From NCBI RefSeq assembly GCF_019311235.1, contig NZ_JAHWDF010000003.1, positions 204,239 to 268,238 of the forward strand: DNA of 64,000 nucleotides. The letters run 5' to 3'. The position numbers and the translations under genes are program-made. The notes under the pieces were generated by a model. That model made no database searches, was not told the origin of the DNA, and saw only the letters and a program-made list of their open reading frames with translations. Positions 18,975 to 28,285 of the stretch are shown here, piece by piece (positions within the stretch are counted from its first letter, which is position 1; the number at the start of each line of letters is the position of its first letter). This stretch comes from Mesonia aestuariivivens. Lineage in GTDB: Bacteria; Bacteroidota; Bacteroidia; Flavobacteriales; Flavobacteriaceae.

Positions 18975-19370
18975 TTATTCTTTCTGTGGTTCAAAAGGTT
19001 CATATTTTGGGTTGAGTCCGTATTGATTATCTCGCATTTCAGTATCTGTAATAGATAAGACAAAGCCCCAGATTGGCCCTACTAAGGGTATAAAATTTAC
19101 CAACAACATCCAACCACTTTTTCCAATATCATGTAACCTTCTTACACTTACAGCCAATGAAGGGACTAATACTGCTAATACATAAACTAAATATATAAAA
19201 AGAAAGAGTTGTGTATTGAATAGTTTACTTAACGCAACACCTATTATTACGCTTATAAACATGAACACACAATTTAATAAACTAAACATAAAATACTCTT
19301 TACGACGTGCTCTACCGTTAAAATCTGCGTATTGTTTTAATGCTTTTAAGTACCATTTCATAAGATCCAT
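18975..19370 (-). CDS. DUF805 membrane protein
   Basis: A 131-residue inner-membrane protein of the DUF805 family (YhaH-like). It shows the conserved N-terminal ALKQYADFNGRARRKEYFMF, three to four hydrophobic helices, and the VRRLHDIGKSGW signature in the last third. The function is unknown. An alternative start three residues downstream (MKWYLK) matches most homologs and may be the true start. It follows the next upstream gene by 12 bases, so the two are probably cotranscribed. Confidence 0.85.
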   Translation of the reverse strand: MDLMKWYLKALKQYADFNGRARRKEYFMFSLLNCVFMFISVIIGVALSKLFNTQLFLFIYLVYVLAVLVPSLAVSVRRLHDIGKSGWMLLVNFIPLVGPIWGFVLSITDTEMRDNQYGLNPKYEPFEPQKE

Positions 19371-19382
19371 GTTTTTTTATAA

Positions 19383-19805
19383 TTAAATTGTAAATACGAA
19401 TGAAGCAACAATTAACCAAACTCCACATATAATCCCTAAAACACCTAGTTTACCTTGCAAAGGCACGATTTTGTTACGTAAAGAAGCTGCTTTCACCTTA
19501 GCTTCGGGTGATTTTTTTAGAATTAAATCATTGAGAAGCGTAAAACCTAATAAAAAACCTAGTCCTGCTTCTACAATACTTCCCACGAGTAATGTAACCC
19601 ACCATATAGGGGCAGCAGTAAGTAAATTAATATTAAGAATGCTAGAGATAATTCCCCAAATTCCAAAAAAGGAAAAAAACAATCCTATCCAAGCTTGATA
19701 AGGCTGTACTTTATCTAAAAGCTCTTTTGCATTTGGCTTTTTAGATAATATTAAAGAAGGGACAGCAATAATACTTAATAAGATTAAAGTAATACCATAA
19801 ATCAT
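19383..19805 (-). CDS. Four-helix membrane protein, unknown
   Basis: A 140-residue very hydrophobic protein with about four transmembrane helices (residues 2-18, 36-56, 65-88 and 117-138). Two positions carry similar segments before a helix (LLDKVQPYQAWIGLFF and LRNKIVPLQGKLGVLG), hinting at an internal duplication. No family was recognised. The start was placed at the ATG at 19805, because the upstream ten residues are unlikely to be coding. It lies directly before the DUF805 gene. Confidence 0.65.
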   Translation of the reverse strand: MIYGITLILLSIIAVPSLILSKKPNAKELLDKVQPYQAWIGLFFSFFGIWGIISSILNINLLTAAPIWWVTLLVGSIVEAGLGFLLGFTLLNDLILKKSPEAKVKAASLRNKIVPLQGKLGVLGIICGVWLIVASFVFTI

Positions 19806-19910
19806 AATAATTAATTTTAGATGAATATATGGCAAAGATGCGAAGAGAACACCGCTATAAATAACCCGGAATCCGTAGAAAGTGAATCCCTGAAAACAGG
19901 GACTAAAAAT

Positions 19911-20561
19911 TTAGGCCAAATTATTTTCAATAGCGTAACGGGTTAAACCGGCTAAGTTACGTACTTGTAATTTTGCAATTAAATTTTTGCGGTAGCTTTC
20001 TATGGTATGTTTACTTAAAAAAAGTTCATCTGCAATCTCTTGAGTAGTATACTCTTTAGCTATTAAGCTTAAGACTTCTTTCTCTCTTTTAGTGAGTTTA
20101 ATTTCTTGCATTTTTTTCGCATCGGTCATTCCTTTTATGAGTGCTTGTTGTATGGCAGGAGAAAAATAATTCTCTCCTTCTAAAATAGTACGTATTGCTT
20201 TTAGTAATTCTTTTTTTTCTGAATTTTTAGACAAATAACCATTTACATTATCTTCTGTAAGTGTTTTGATTGTATTGGGCTTCTCCATCATACTTACCAC
20301 TAATGTTTTCACCCCATAAAATTGAGATTTAATCGCTTTATTTAAAGCCATTCCATCCATTTTTGGCATATTCAAATCGGTAATTAATAAATCTATTTTT
20401 TCATCTTTATTAATCTGCAAGTATTTTAAAACTTCTTCACCATTACTCGCAGTAAGTTTAATAGTAATGTCTGGCTCATTCGTTAATATACTTCTTAGAC
20501 CGTCTACAAACATAGCGTGATCATCTGCGATAATGACTTGATAATGATTTGATTCTTTCAT
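19911..20561 (-). CDS. NarL/FixJ-type response regulator
   Basis: A 216-residue two-domain regulator. The receiver domain has the acidic pair DD at residues 13-14, the phosphoacceptor Asp62 in LLITDLNMPKMDG, and a conserved Ser/Lys region. The C-terminal LuxR-type helix-turn-helix is clear from LTKREKEVLSLIAKEYTTQEIAD followed by HTIESYRKNLIAKL. It sits four bases after the histidine kinase gene on the same strand, so the two form a cognate pair. The target genes are not evident from the sequence. Confidence 0.93.
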   Translation of the reverse strand: MKESNHYQVIIADDHAMFVDGLRSILTNEPDITIKLTASNGEEVLKYLQINKDEKIDLLITDLNMPKMDGMALNKAIKSQFYGVKTLVVSMMEKPNTIKTLTEDNVNGYLSKNSEKKELLKAIRTILEGENYFSPAIQQALIKGMTDAKKMQEIKLTKREKEVLSLIAKEYTTQEIADELFLSKHTIESYRKNLIAKLQVRNLAGLTRYAIENNLA

Positions 20562-20565
20562 TTTT

Positions 20566-22470
20566 CTAATTAATCTTTTGAAAACTAATACTAATTACAG
20601 TTCCTTTGTTGACAGCACTATCAATATCTAGGCTAGCATTAAGGTCTTTTATTCGTTTGTTTAAATTTTTTAAGCCGATTCCGTTTGCTTTTTCTTTAGG
20701 GTTAAAGCCAACGCCATCATCTTCATACATTAATGAAATACTATTTTCTTCTTCTATATAATTAAATTGAATATCTACTTGTTCTGCTTGAGCGTGTTTA
20801 AGGGCATTTGTAACAAGTTCTTTAATGATATTAAATAAATTGACCTGAATAGATTCTTCTAGCTGGTTAATCTCTTCTTCAGGATGTGCATTAAAATAAA
20901 ACTGTGTTTGAGTCTGTTCATGAAATTGCAACAAATACTCAGTAATTAAGGTGACGAAAGATTGTTCTTTAAATTCTTCAGGAATTAAACTATGCGAAAT
21001 TTCACGTACTTGACTATAAGTTTTGTCTAGTTGTTGCATTAATTTATCTGCAAAATCATTATGTAAATCTACTGTGTTTAACTGTAGCTTTATAGCCGCT
21101 AAATTCCCCCCTATACTATCGTGAAGTTCTCTGGCAATTCTGCTTCTTTCATCACTTTGAGCTTGCATGGCTGTTTTGGTAAGTTTTAATTCTTGCGCTT
21201 GCTGTAAGCTTTGCATTTCTTGAATGTTAAGCAATTTTTGCTGTTCATTAAGTTTGCTTTGCGCTTGTAGTTTTTGATAATAAACTACTAATAATAATAA
21301 AATAGGAATAAGAAGTATTATAAAACCTATTAAAATAGCATTTTTAACTGTTTTTTGATGATCTATTTCTACCTGATTTTTAAATTGTTCTGCCTGCAAG
21401 TCTACAATTTCTTGCTCTTTTTGTAGCGTTTCATATTTTTCTTCTAACTCACGTACGACACGTTCATTTTGTTGAGCAGCTATTTGGTTACTCACTTGTA
21501 GGTATTGCGTCATCAAATTAAACGCGTTTTTATAATTTTCTTTAGCAACATAAAGTTTTACCATGGCTCTATTAATCTTCTTCTGTAATTCTAATCTATT
21601 CCACGATACCGTATTTACATAAGCGGTGCTAAATGCCACTTCAGCAATATCATAATTCTCTTGTTGTAAATAAATTTCTCCTTCATTTAAAACAGATTTA
21701 ATATATAAATCGTAAAACCCTAACGCCAAAGCTTCTTTTTTTGTCTGTTGAAAAATATGAATAGCCTTATCTATATTATTATTCATAGCTTCTAACCTAC
21801 CTATATTTAATCTTACACGATAGTTAATTTTAGGCAAAGTATGAATTGCTGAATCATTCAAAATCTCATGATACAATTCTTCAGCTTCTTTTACATTATT
21901 ATCAAATAAATAAAAATCTGCTTGAGTAGCTTTTATTAAAATTTTTACAGAAGAAGTATATGGCCTGTTTTCATTTAACTTATTTAGGATAGCTTCAGCT
22001 TTTTGCAGTTGATTTCTTTGTAAATAAATTTCAGCTAAGCCCAATTTAAAATAAGCCAACATTTCATGATTTTTTGAGGGTGTAATTTCTATACCCTTAA
22101 TGTAAGAGGCAATGGCTTCATCTAGCAAGCCCATTTTCTGCTTTGCTAACCCGTCATAGTAAAATGCACGAAACTTATAAAATTGATATGTTTTTTCCTG
22201 TGGCTGAATATTTAAAACTTCACGTTGCATTTTCTTTGCATAAGTCAGTAAAGAATCTGGTAAATCTATTTGATTGAAAACTTTAGCAATCGTATCTAAA
22301 CCCGTAAGTTTTTCTTGAGTGTTCTTTGCATGCTTTAATTGGTAATAAAGAGAAGGCGGTACTTCTGAAGGAATAACCCCGTAGGCAGAAAATTTAGAAT
22401 GCTTTTCTTGAGCATGAAGTTGAACAAAACAAAATAGAAATCCCCAAAAAAATATTCCTTTTAAATGCAT
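20566..22470 (-). CDS. NarX-type sensor histidine kinase with TPR sensor region
   Basis: A 634-residue membrane-bound kinase. A signal peptide (ending LHAQ) leads to about 330 residues of tetratricopeptide repeats in the periplasm, a coiled coil, one transmembrane helix at about 376-398, and a cytoplasmic HisKA_3 domain with the phosphoacceptor His450 in RSRIARELHDSIGGNLAAI. The HATPase_c domain follows (ELVTNALKHAQAEQ, YEDDGVGFN, NGIGLKNLNKRI). This architecture is widespread in flavobacteria; the signal sensed is unknown. It pairs with the downstream NarL-type regulator. Confidence 0.92.
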   Translation of the reverse strand: MHLKGIFFWGFLFCFVQLHAQEKHSKFSAYGVIPSEVPPSLYYQLKHAKNTQEKLTGLDTIAKVFNQIDLPDSLLTYAKKMQREVLNIQPQEKTYQFYKFRAFYYDGLAKQKMGLLDEAIASYIKGIEITPSKNHEMLAYFKLGLAEIYLQRNQLQKAEAILNKLNENRPYTSSVKILIKATQADFYLFDNNVKEAEELYHEILNDSAIHTLPKINYRVRLNIGRLEAMNNNIDKAIHIFQQTKKEALALGFYDLYIKSVLNEGEIYLQQENYDIAEVAFSTAYVNTVSWNRLELQKKINRAMVKLYVAKENYKNAFNLMTQYLQVSNQIAAQQNERVVRELEEKYETLQKEQEIVDLQAEQFKNQVEIDHQKTVKNAILIGFIILLIPILLLLVVYYQKLQAQSKLNEQQKLLNIQEMQSLQQAQELKLTKTAMQAQSDERSRIARELHDSIGGNLAAIKLQLNTVDLHNDFADKLMQQLDKTYSQVREISHSLIPEEFKEQSFVTLITEYLLQFHEQTQTQFYFNAHPEEEINQLEESIQVNLFNIIKELVTNALKHAQAEQVDIQFNYIEEENSISLMYEDDGVGFNPKEKANGIGLKNLNKRIKDLNASLDIDSAVNKGTVISISFQKIN

Positions 22471-22675
22471 AAACTAGTTGGAAGCGTTGAAACCACAAAA
22501 ATATAGTTTTTACGAAGTATATAACCTATGAAGCTTTACATTTTGATAATAAAAATATTGGTATTTTAAATAGCAATTAAACCTCATTATAAAAATTACG
22601 AATTTCATAAAAATTAAACCTAAAAATACAAATTCGATAAAAGTAAAGTATTTTAACATTTTAACTGAATTAAAC

Positions 22676-22707
22676 TTTGGTAAATTAAATTAATCTGTAT
22701 AGTTTCA
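22676..22707 (+). promoter_or_regulatory. Candidate promoter of the ilv operon
   Basis: TTTG at 22676-22679, a 20-base spacer, then TAGTTTCA (6 of 8 to TAnnTTTG) at 22700-22707. It is positioned to start transcription about 25 bases before the leader peptide. Confidence 0.4.
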
Positions 22708-22737
22708 TTAAAAATTATAAAATACATTTCATATAAA

Positions 22738-22803
22738 ATGAATCGAAACCTAACTATTATTAGCATTATTATTCTAGTCATTATTATTCCAATAATGAAC
22801 TGA
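22738..22803 (+). CDS. ilv operon leader peptide (21 aa, Ile-rich)
   Basis: A 21-codon reading frame from ATG at 22738 to TGA at 22801-22803. Nine of the 21 residues are Ile, two are Leu and one is Val, with the Ile codons clustered in three blocks (II, III, III) plus one more. The frame is immediately followed by an antiterminator/terminator pair and then ilvD. This is the arrangement of the leader peptides of enterobacterial ilv operons: ribosome stalling at Ile codons under starvation would prevent termination. The call rests on composition, position and RNA folding logic; translation is not shown. Confidence 0.8.
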   Translation: MNRNLTIISIIILVIIIPIMN

Positions 22804-22861
22804 GAAGGTATTGCTACAATCTAATATATTGAAGCCCTTCTTTTTCCGAGAAGGGCTTTTT
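22803..22861 (+). terminator. ilv attenuator: antiterminator and terminator
   Basis: The terminator stem is AAGCCCTTCT (22832-22841) with AGAAGGGCTT (22849-22858), a 7-base loop, and a T-run to 22861. A second copy of AGAAGG at 22803-22808 overlaps the leader stop codon and can pair with CCTTCT (22836-22841), extended by GC (22813-22814) with GC (22834-22835). A ribosome at the stop codon would cover the first copy and allow termination; a ribosome stalled on the Ile codons would leave it free to form the antiterminator. Confidence 0.8.
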
Positions 22862-22880
22862 AGTTTAAAAGAACAAACCC

Positions 22881-24572
22881 ATGAAACTTAATAAATTTAG
22901 TCAACGTGTTACACAAAATCCTTCACAACCTGCCTCACAGGCTATGTTGCACGCTATAGGGTTAACCGATAAAGACCTCCAAAAACCATTAATAGGAATT
23001 GGCAGTACTGGCTTCGAAGGCAACCCGTGCAATATGCACCTCAATGGTTTGGCCCAAGAAGTAAAAACAGGAATCAATAACAACGATGGTATAGGTCTAG
23101 TTTTCAATACTATAGGCGTTAGTGATGGTATTTCTATGGGGACTCCGGGAATGCGCTTTTCACTTCCTTCTCGAGATATTATTGCCGATTCGATGGAAAC
23201 TGTGGTCGAAGGAATGAGTTACGATGCGTTAGTAACAGTGGTAGGTTGCGATAAAAATATGCCAGGCGCTTTAATGGCAATGTTTCGTTTAAACCGCCCT
23301 TCTGTAATGGTTTATGGCGGAACTATTGCTCACGGAAAATTAGGTGATAAAAAATTAGATATAGTTTCAGCCTTTGAAGCTTGGGGAGAAAAATCTGCAG
23401 GTAAAATGAAGGAGTGTGAATTCAAAAAAGTAATTCACCACGCTTGTCCAGGTCCTGGTGCTTGTGGCGGAATGTACACAGCCAACACCATGGCTTCTGC
23501 TATCGAAGCTTTAGGCTTTTCTCTTCCTTATAATGCTTCAAACCCAGCGATTGGAAATGCTAAAAAAACTGAATGTATTAAAGCAGGAGAAGCCGTGATG
23601 CAACTCTTAAAAAAAGACCTAAAACCTTCAGATATTGTTTCTAAAAAATCTTTTGAAAATGCCATTACGGTAGTGATTGCTCTAGGAGGTTCTACCAATG
23701 CGGTTTTACATTTTCTAGCCATCGCAGATGCCGCAGAAGTCGATTTTAACATGAACGATTTTCAACGTATCAGTGATCGGGTTCCTTATTTAGCAGATCT
23801 TAAACCTAGTGGAAAATACTTAATGGAAGACTTGCATAAAATTGGAGGAACTCCTGCTGTGATGAAATATTTACTAGAGAAAGGTTATCTACACGGCGAT
23901 TGCTTAACGGTAACCGGAAAAACTTTAGCTGAAAATTTAGCGGAAGTTCCTTCGCTTCCTGCAGAACAAGATATTCTTCATTCCGTAGAAAATCCGCTAA
24001 AAGCTAGTGGACATTTACGAATTCTTAAAGGAAATTTAGCTGAAGAAGGCGCTGTTGCCAAAATTACAGGTAAAGAAGGTTTGCTTTTTACAGGAAAGGC
24101 TAAAATTTATAATGGTGAATATGAAGCTAATGATGGTATTGCTAAAGGCGAAGTAAAAGAAGGAGATGTGGTTGTTATTCGTTATGAAGGTCCTAAAGGC
24201 GGACCCGGAATGCCAGAGATGCTCAAACCAACCTCAGCCATTATGGGAAGAGGTTTAGGCAAAAAAGTAGCATTAATTACCGATGGAAGATTTTCTGGTG
24301 GCACACACGGTTTTGTTGTAGGCCATATTACCCCAGAAGCCCAAGTAGGCGGAACCATAGGTTTATTAAAAGACGGTGACAAAATCACCATTGATGCCGA
24401 AAAAAACACCATCAACGTTCATCTTTCTGAAGAAGAATTACTTCAACGTAAAAAAGAATGGAAGGCACCACCGCTAAAAGTAAGTCGCGGAGCATTATTT
24501 AAATACGCTCAATTTGTATCATCTGCATCCTTAGGATGCGTAACCGATAAAGTTTATGGAAACACAAACTAA
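22881..24572 (+). CDS. ilvD: Dihydroxy-acid dehydratase
   Basis: Iron-sulfur dehydratase for the third common step of valine and isoleucine synthesis. The cluster ligands appear as Cys50 (GNPC), Cys123 ([12 protein letters not shown]) and Cys195 ([15 protein letters not shown]). The C-terminal region has [14 protein letters not shown] and [11 protein letters not shown], both conserved. At 563 residues it is the standard length. It is the first structural gene of the operon, 20 bases after the attenuator, and its 3' end overlaps ilvB by 17 bases. Confidence 0.97.
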   Translation: MKLNKFSQRVTQNPSQPASQAMLHAIGLTDKDLQKPLIGIGSTGFEGNPCNMHLNGLAQEVKTGINNNDGIGLVFNTIGVSDGISMGTPGMRFSLPSRDIIADSMETVVEGMSYDALVTVVGCDKNMPGALMAMFRLNRPSVMVYGGTIAHGKLGDKKLDIVSAFEAWGEKSAGKMKECEFKKVIHHACPGPGACGGMYTANTMASAIEALGFSLPYNASNPAIGNAKKTECIKAGEAVMQLLKKDLKPSDIVSKKSFENAITVVIALGGSTNAVLHFLAIADAAEVDFNMNDFQRISDRVPYLADLKPSGKYLMEDLHKIGGTPAVMKYLLEKGYLHGDCLTVTGKTLAENLAEVPSLPAEQDILHSVENPLKASGHLRILKGNLAEEGAVAKITGKEGLLFTGKAKIYNGEYEANDGIAKGEVKEGDVVVIRYEGPKGGPGMPEMLKPTSAIMGRGLGKKVALITDGRFSGGTHGFVVGHITPEAQVGGTIGLLKDGDKITIDAEKNTINVHLSEEELLQRKKEWKAPPLKVSRGALFKYAQFVSSASLGCVTDKVYGNTN

Positions 24573-26265
24573 AACCAAAGTTATTACAGGAGCAGAAGCT
24601 GTTATAAAATGCCTTTTGCTAGAAGAAACGAACTATTTATTTGGATATCCTGGCGGAGCCATTATGCCCGTCTACGATGCCATGTATGATTATCGCGATC
24701 GCTTAGAACACATTCTTGCTCGACACGAACAAGGAGCAATTCATGCGGCTCAAGGGTATTCAAGAATTTCTGGAAAAGTGGGCGTTTGCATCGCCACTTC
24801 TGGGCCTGGTGCGACCAACCTAATCACAGGATTGGCAGATGCACAAATAGATTCTACTGCGCTGGTTTGTATTACGGGACAAGTAGGTAGCAATTTATTA
24901 GGCACCGATGCTTTTCAAGAAACCGATGTGGTAGGTATTTCTACGCCAGTGACCAAATGGAACGTTCAAATTACCAAAGCTAAAGACATTCCGCAAGCAA
25001 TTGCAAAAGCTTTCTACGTTGCTAAAAACGGAAGACCAGGTCCTGTATTAATAGATATTACCAAAGATGCGCAGTTTGAAAGTTTCGAATTTGAATATGA
25101 GATCTGTACAAGTGTTCGCAGTTATGTACCCGACAATCCTGTAGATGAAAACCAAGTGCAAAAAGCAGCTGAACTGATTAATCAAGCCAAAAAACCTTAT
25201 GTAGTTTATGGTCAAGGAGTCGTTTTAGCAGAAGCTCAAGAAGAGTTTAAAAAATTCATTGAAAAAGCAGATCTTCCTGCAGCTTGGACCATTTTGGGTA
25301 TTTCTGCGCTTTCTTCACATCATCCTCTTAATATGGGAATGTTGGGAATGCACGGCAATTACGGACCTAATTTATTAACCAACGAATGTGACGTACTTAT
25401 TGCGGTTGGTATGCGATTTGACGACAGGGTTACTGGTGATTTAAGTCGCTATGCCAAACAAGCAAAAGTGATTCACCTAGAAATTGATCCTTCAGAAATT
25501 AATAAAAATGTTTATGCAGATGTTCCGGTTCTGGGTAATTGCAAGCAATCCTTACAAATGCTTACAGAGCTTTTAAAAGAAAATAAGCACGAAAACTGGA
25601 AGCAACGTTTTTACGATTGCAAGCAACAAGAATTTTTAGAAGTTGTTGAAGAAGAACTTTCTCCGTCTTTAGAAAAAGAAATGACGATGGGAGAAGTTAT
25701 CAAACAAATTTCAGATAAAACATTAGGGAAGGCAATTATCGTCACCGATGTAGGTCAGCATCAAATGGCATCACAGCGTTATTATGAACATGATCAATGG
25801 CGAAGTCATGTTACTTCTGGTGGTTTAGGCACAATGGGGTTTGGCCTTCCTGCAGCTATTGGCGCCAAATTAGCAGCGCCAGATCGTGAAGTGATTTGCG
25901 TGGTGGGCGATGGCGGCTTTCAAATGACTATTCAAGAACTGGGAACTATTTTTCAATCGCAAATAGATGTAAAAATTTTAGTGCTGAACAATGAATTTTT
26001 AGGAATGGTAAGACAATGGCAAGAATTATTTTTTGATCGTCGTTATTCATTTACAGAAATGGTAAATCCCGATTTTCAAACCATTGCCAAAGGTTATCAC
26101 ATTCAAACTGAAAAAATTGAACAGCGCGAAAACTTAGACGCCGCCTTAAATAAATTTCTAAATCATAAAGGCAGCTATTTATTAGAAGTAATGGTAGGTA
26201 AAGAAAATAATGTTTTCCCCATGATTCCTTCCGGATGTAGTGTTTCTGAAGTTCGATTAAAATAA
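24556..26265 (+). CDS. ilvB: Acetolactate synthase large (catalytic) subunit
   Basis: ThDP-dependent condensation of pyruvate with pyruvate or 2-oxobutyrate. The N-terminal domain has the catalytic Glu in [16 protein letters not shown] and the [11 protein letters not shown] loop; the FAD-domain region follows in the middle. The C-terminal ThDP motif is [14 protein letters not shown] followed by [15 protein letters not shown]. The length is 569 residues. The start codon lies inside ilvD (17-base overlap), suggesting coupled translation. Confidence 0.97.
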   Translation: METQTKTKVITGAEAVIKCLLLEETNYLFGYPGGAIMPVYDAMYDYRDRLEHILARHEQGAIHAAQGYSRISGKVGVCIATSGPGATNLITGLADAQIDSTALVCITGQVGSNLLGTDAFQETDVVGISTPVTKWNVQITKAKDIPQAIAKAFYVAKNGRPGPVLIDITKDAQFESFEFEYEICTSVRSYVPDNPVDENQVQKAAELINQAKKPYVVYGQGVVLAEAQEEFKKFIEKADLPAAWTILGISALSSHHPLNMGMLGMHGNYGPNLLTNECDVLIAVGMRFDDRVTGDLSRYAKQAKVIHLEIDPSEINKNVYADVPVLGNCKQSLQMLTELLKENKHENWKQRFYDCKQQEFLEVVEEELSPSLEKEMTMGEVIKQISDKTLGKAIIVTDVGQHQMASQRYYEHDQWRSHVTSGGLGTMGFGLPAAIGAKLAAPDREVICVVGDGGFQMTIQELGTIFQSQIDVKILVLNNEFLGMVRQWQELFFDRRYSFTEMVNPDFQTIAKGYHIQTEKIEQRENLDAALNKFLNHKGSYLLEVMVGKENNVFPMIPSGCSVSEVRLK

Positions 26266-26272
26266 ATGAAAG

Positions 26273-26812
26273 ATGAAAGAAGAATTCACCATATCGGTTT
26301 TTACAGAAGATAAAATAGGCTTACTCAACAGAGTTAGCATTATTTTCACCAGAAGACATATCAATATCGAAAGCATCACGGCTTCTGCTAGTGAAGTTGA
26401 AGGTATTCACCGCTACATCATTGTAGTGGAAGAAGAAGAAAGTTTAGTGGTAAAAGTAATTCAGCAAATAGAAAAACAAGTAGATGTTGTCAAGGCTTTT
26501 TACCATAGAAACGACGAAATGGTTCATCAAGAAGTCGCACTTTATAAAGTACCCACTTCAGAATTAGCATCGGGTGAAGATGTAGAAGAAATTATACGCA
26601 GCAGCAATGCACGTATTCTTACAGTTGAAGCTGAATTTACCATCATAGAAAAAACAGGGCATAAAAAAGACACCGCCGCACTTTACCACAAATTAGAACC
26701 TTATGGATTATTAGGTTTTGTAAGATCGGGCCGTGTAGCAATTCCAAAACAGATGAAAGAATTTAAAGAATATATGGATGAAGTTGAAAAAGCTTCAACC
26801 TTTAAATATTGA
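26273..26812 (+). CDS. ilvN: Acetolactate synthase small (regulatory) subunit
   Basis: A 179-residue ACT-domain protein that binds valine and tunes the large subunit. The N-terminal ACT domain starts FTISVFTEDKIGLLNRV and has the INIESITAS strand; the C-terminal half has LVRSGR-type segment GFVRSGRVAIPK. It is seven bases downstream of ilvB, completing the holoenzyme. An earlier ATG at 26267 is in another frame and closes rapidly, so the start at 26273 is secure. Confidence 0.93.
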   Translation: MKEEFTISVFTEDKIGLLNRVSIIFTRRHINIESITASASEVEGIHRYIIVVEEEESLVVKVIQQIEKQVDVVKAFYHRNDEMVHQEVALYKVPTSELASGEDVEEIIRSSNARILTVEAEFTIIEKTGHKKDTAALYHKLEPYGLLGFVRSGRVAIPKQMKEFKEYMDEVEKASTFKY

Positions 26813-26860
26813 ATTTAAAGAATAACCTTAACAATTAATAAAACTTAAATTAAAAAAATC

Positions 26861-27907
26861 ATGGCAAAATTAAATTTTGGCGGAGTAGAAGAAAATGTAG
26901 TCACCAGAGATGAATTTCCATTAGATAAGGCGGTAAAAACCTTAAAAGATGAAACCATTGCAGTTATTGGTTATGGAGTTCAAGGTCCAGGACAAGCGCT
27001 TAACTTAAAAGACAACGGGTTTAACGTAATTGTAGGACAACGCAAAAACTCGAAAACTTGGGATAAAGCAGTAGCCGATGGATGGAAACCCGGAGAAACC
27101 CTTTTTGAGGTTGAAGAAGCCGCAAAGCGCGGAACTATCGTGCAATATTTACTTTCTGATGCCGGACAAATTGCTCAATGGGAAACGGTTAAAAAACAAC
27201 TAAATCCGGGTGATGCGCTGTATTTCTCCCACGGATTTGGGATTACCTATAAAGATCAAACCGGCATCGTTCCTCCTAAAGATGTAGATGTAATTTTGGT
27301 TGCGCCAAAAGGATCTGGGACTTCTTTACGCCGACTTTTTGTAGAAGGAAAAGGCTTAAATTCTAGCTACGCCATTTTTCAAGATGCTACAGGTAAAGCT
27401 TATGATCGTGTGGTTGCCTTAGGAATTGGCGTAGGATCGGGTTACTTATTTGAAACCGATTTTCAAAAAGAAGTATATTCAGATTTAACAGGAGAACGCG
27501 GAATTTTAATGGGCGCATTAGCTGGTGTTTTTGAAGCTCAGTATGAAGTATTACGTAAAAACGGTCATTCCCCATCAGAAGCTTTTAATGAAACCGTAGA
27601 AGAACTTACCCAAAGCTTAATGCCGTTAGTTGCAGAAAACGGAATGGACTGGATGTATGCCAATTGTTCAACAACCGCGCAACGTGGCGCTTTAGATTGG
27701 CGACATAAATTTAAAAAAGCAACCCTTCCTGTATTTGATGAATTGTACGAAAATGTAAAAACTGGAGAAGAAGCAAGAGTGACCATTAAAGCCAATGAAA
27801 AAGAAGATTACCGTATAAAACTAGAAGAAGAACTAAAAGAAATACGCGAATCTGAATTATGGAAAACCGGCGCACAAGTAAGAAAATTAAGACCTGAAAA
27901 TAATTGA
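26861..27907 (+). CDS. ilvC: Ketol-acid reductoisomerase
   Basis: NADPH-dependent isomerisation and reduction of acetolactate and acetohydroxybutyrate. The Rossmann motif GYGVQGPGQALNLKDNG lies at about residues 38-54, with the cofactor-specificity loop GQRKNSKTWDKA after it. The knotted C-terminal domain has LTGERGILMGALAG and FNETVEELTQSLMPL. The 348-residue form matches the Bacteroidota enzyme. It is the fourth gene of the operon, 48 bases after ilvN. Confidence 0.97.
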   Translation: MAKLNFGGVEENVVTRDEFPLDKAVKTLKDETIAVIGYGVQGPGQALNLKDNGFNVIVGQRKNSKTWDKAVADGWKPGETLFEVEEAAKRGTIVQYLLSDAGQIAQWETVKKQLNPGDALYFSHGFGITYKDQTGIVPPKDVDVILVAPKGSGTSLRRLFVEGKGLNSSYAIFQDATGKAYDRVVALGIGVGSGYLFETDFQKEVYSDLTGERGILMGALAGVFEAQYEVLRKNGHSPSEAFNETVEELTQSLMPLVAENGMDWMYANCSTTAQRGALDWRHKFKKATLPVFDELYENVKTGEEARVTIKANEKEDYRIKLEEELKEIRESELWKTGAQVRKLRPENN

Positions 27908-27983
27908 TATTAGTTCACAGGAAATAGGTTTTAGGTTTTAAAATGTTGAATAATATTCAGTTTAAAAATTAAAATTCCGAAAA

Positions 27984-28039
27984 TCGTCAGGTCGAGTGAT
28001 TTTGTAAAGTGAAACGGAACAAAATTGTATCGAGACCCG
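27984..28039. repeat. Second type of dispersed inverted repeat
   Basis: Imperfect hairpin: GTCGAGTGATTTTGT (27991-28005) against ACAAAATTGTATCGAGAC (28019-28036). The GTCGAG...CGAGAC ends recall the short hairpins scattered in many flavobacterial genomes. It is the only clear copy in this window, so calling it a repeat rests on memory of similar sequences. Confidence 0.4.
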
Positions 28040-28130
28040 AATTTAAAATGTTTCCTCTTCAAAAGGACATGACAATCTAGGCTGGAATGGTAAAAATTTC
28101 CTTTACCTCACCCAAAACCTGAATTTATCT

Positions 28131-28243
28131 CGCGTTAGGGATTGAGGCTTTGTTGGAGCTCTTTTTGTTTTGTTATTTCGAGCGGAGTCGAGAAACAAAA
28201 CAAAAAAGCGACTGCCGAAAGCCCGACCCGTAGGGAAACGCCC
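28131..28243 (+). repeat. Dispersed hairpin element, copy B
   Basis: Left end GCGTTAGGGATTGAGG, shared GTTGGAGCTCTTTTTG, then a long hairpin (CTTTTTGTTTTGTT paired with AACAAAACAAAAAAG around a TCGAGCGGAGTCGA loop). The right end is GAAAGCCCGACCCG followed by TAGGGAAACGCCC. It closely matches copy E (47050-47167) at both flanks. It sits 42 bases before the ilvA start. Confidence 0.85.
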
Positions 28244-28285
28244 AAAAATAAAACATAAAATGCTGCTCAATAATTTCAATTTACG

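Larger units (their letters stand above)
27908..28285. other. 378-base intergenic region between ilvC and ilvA
   Basis: This gap holds two separate inverted-repeat elements (27984-28039 and 28131-28243, listed separately). It ends with a nine-codon reading frame (ATG at 28260, three Leu codons) whose TGA overlaps the ilvA ATG as ATGA. No other gene, strong promoter or terminator is visible. Confidence 0.6.
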
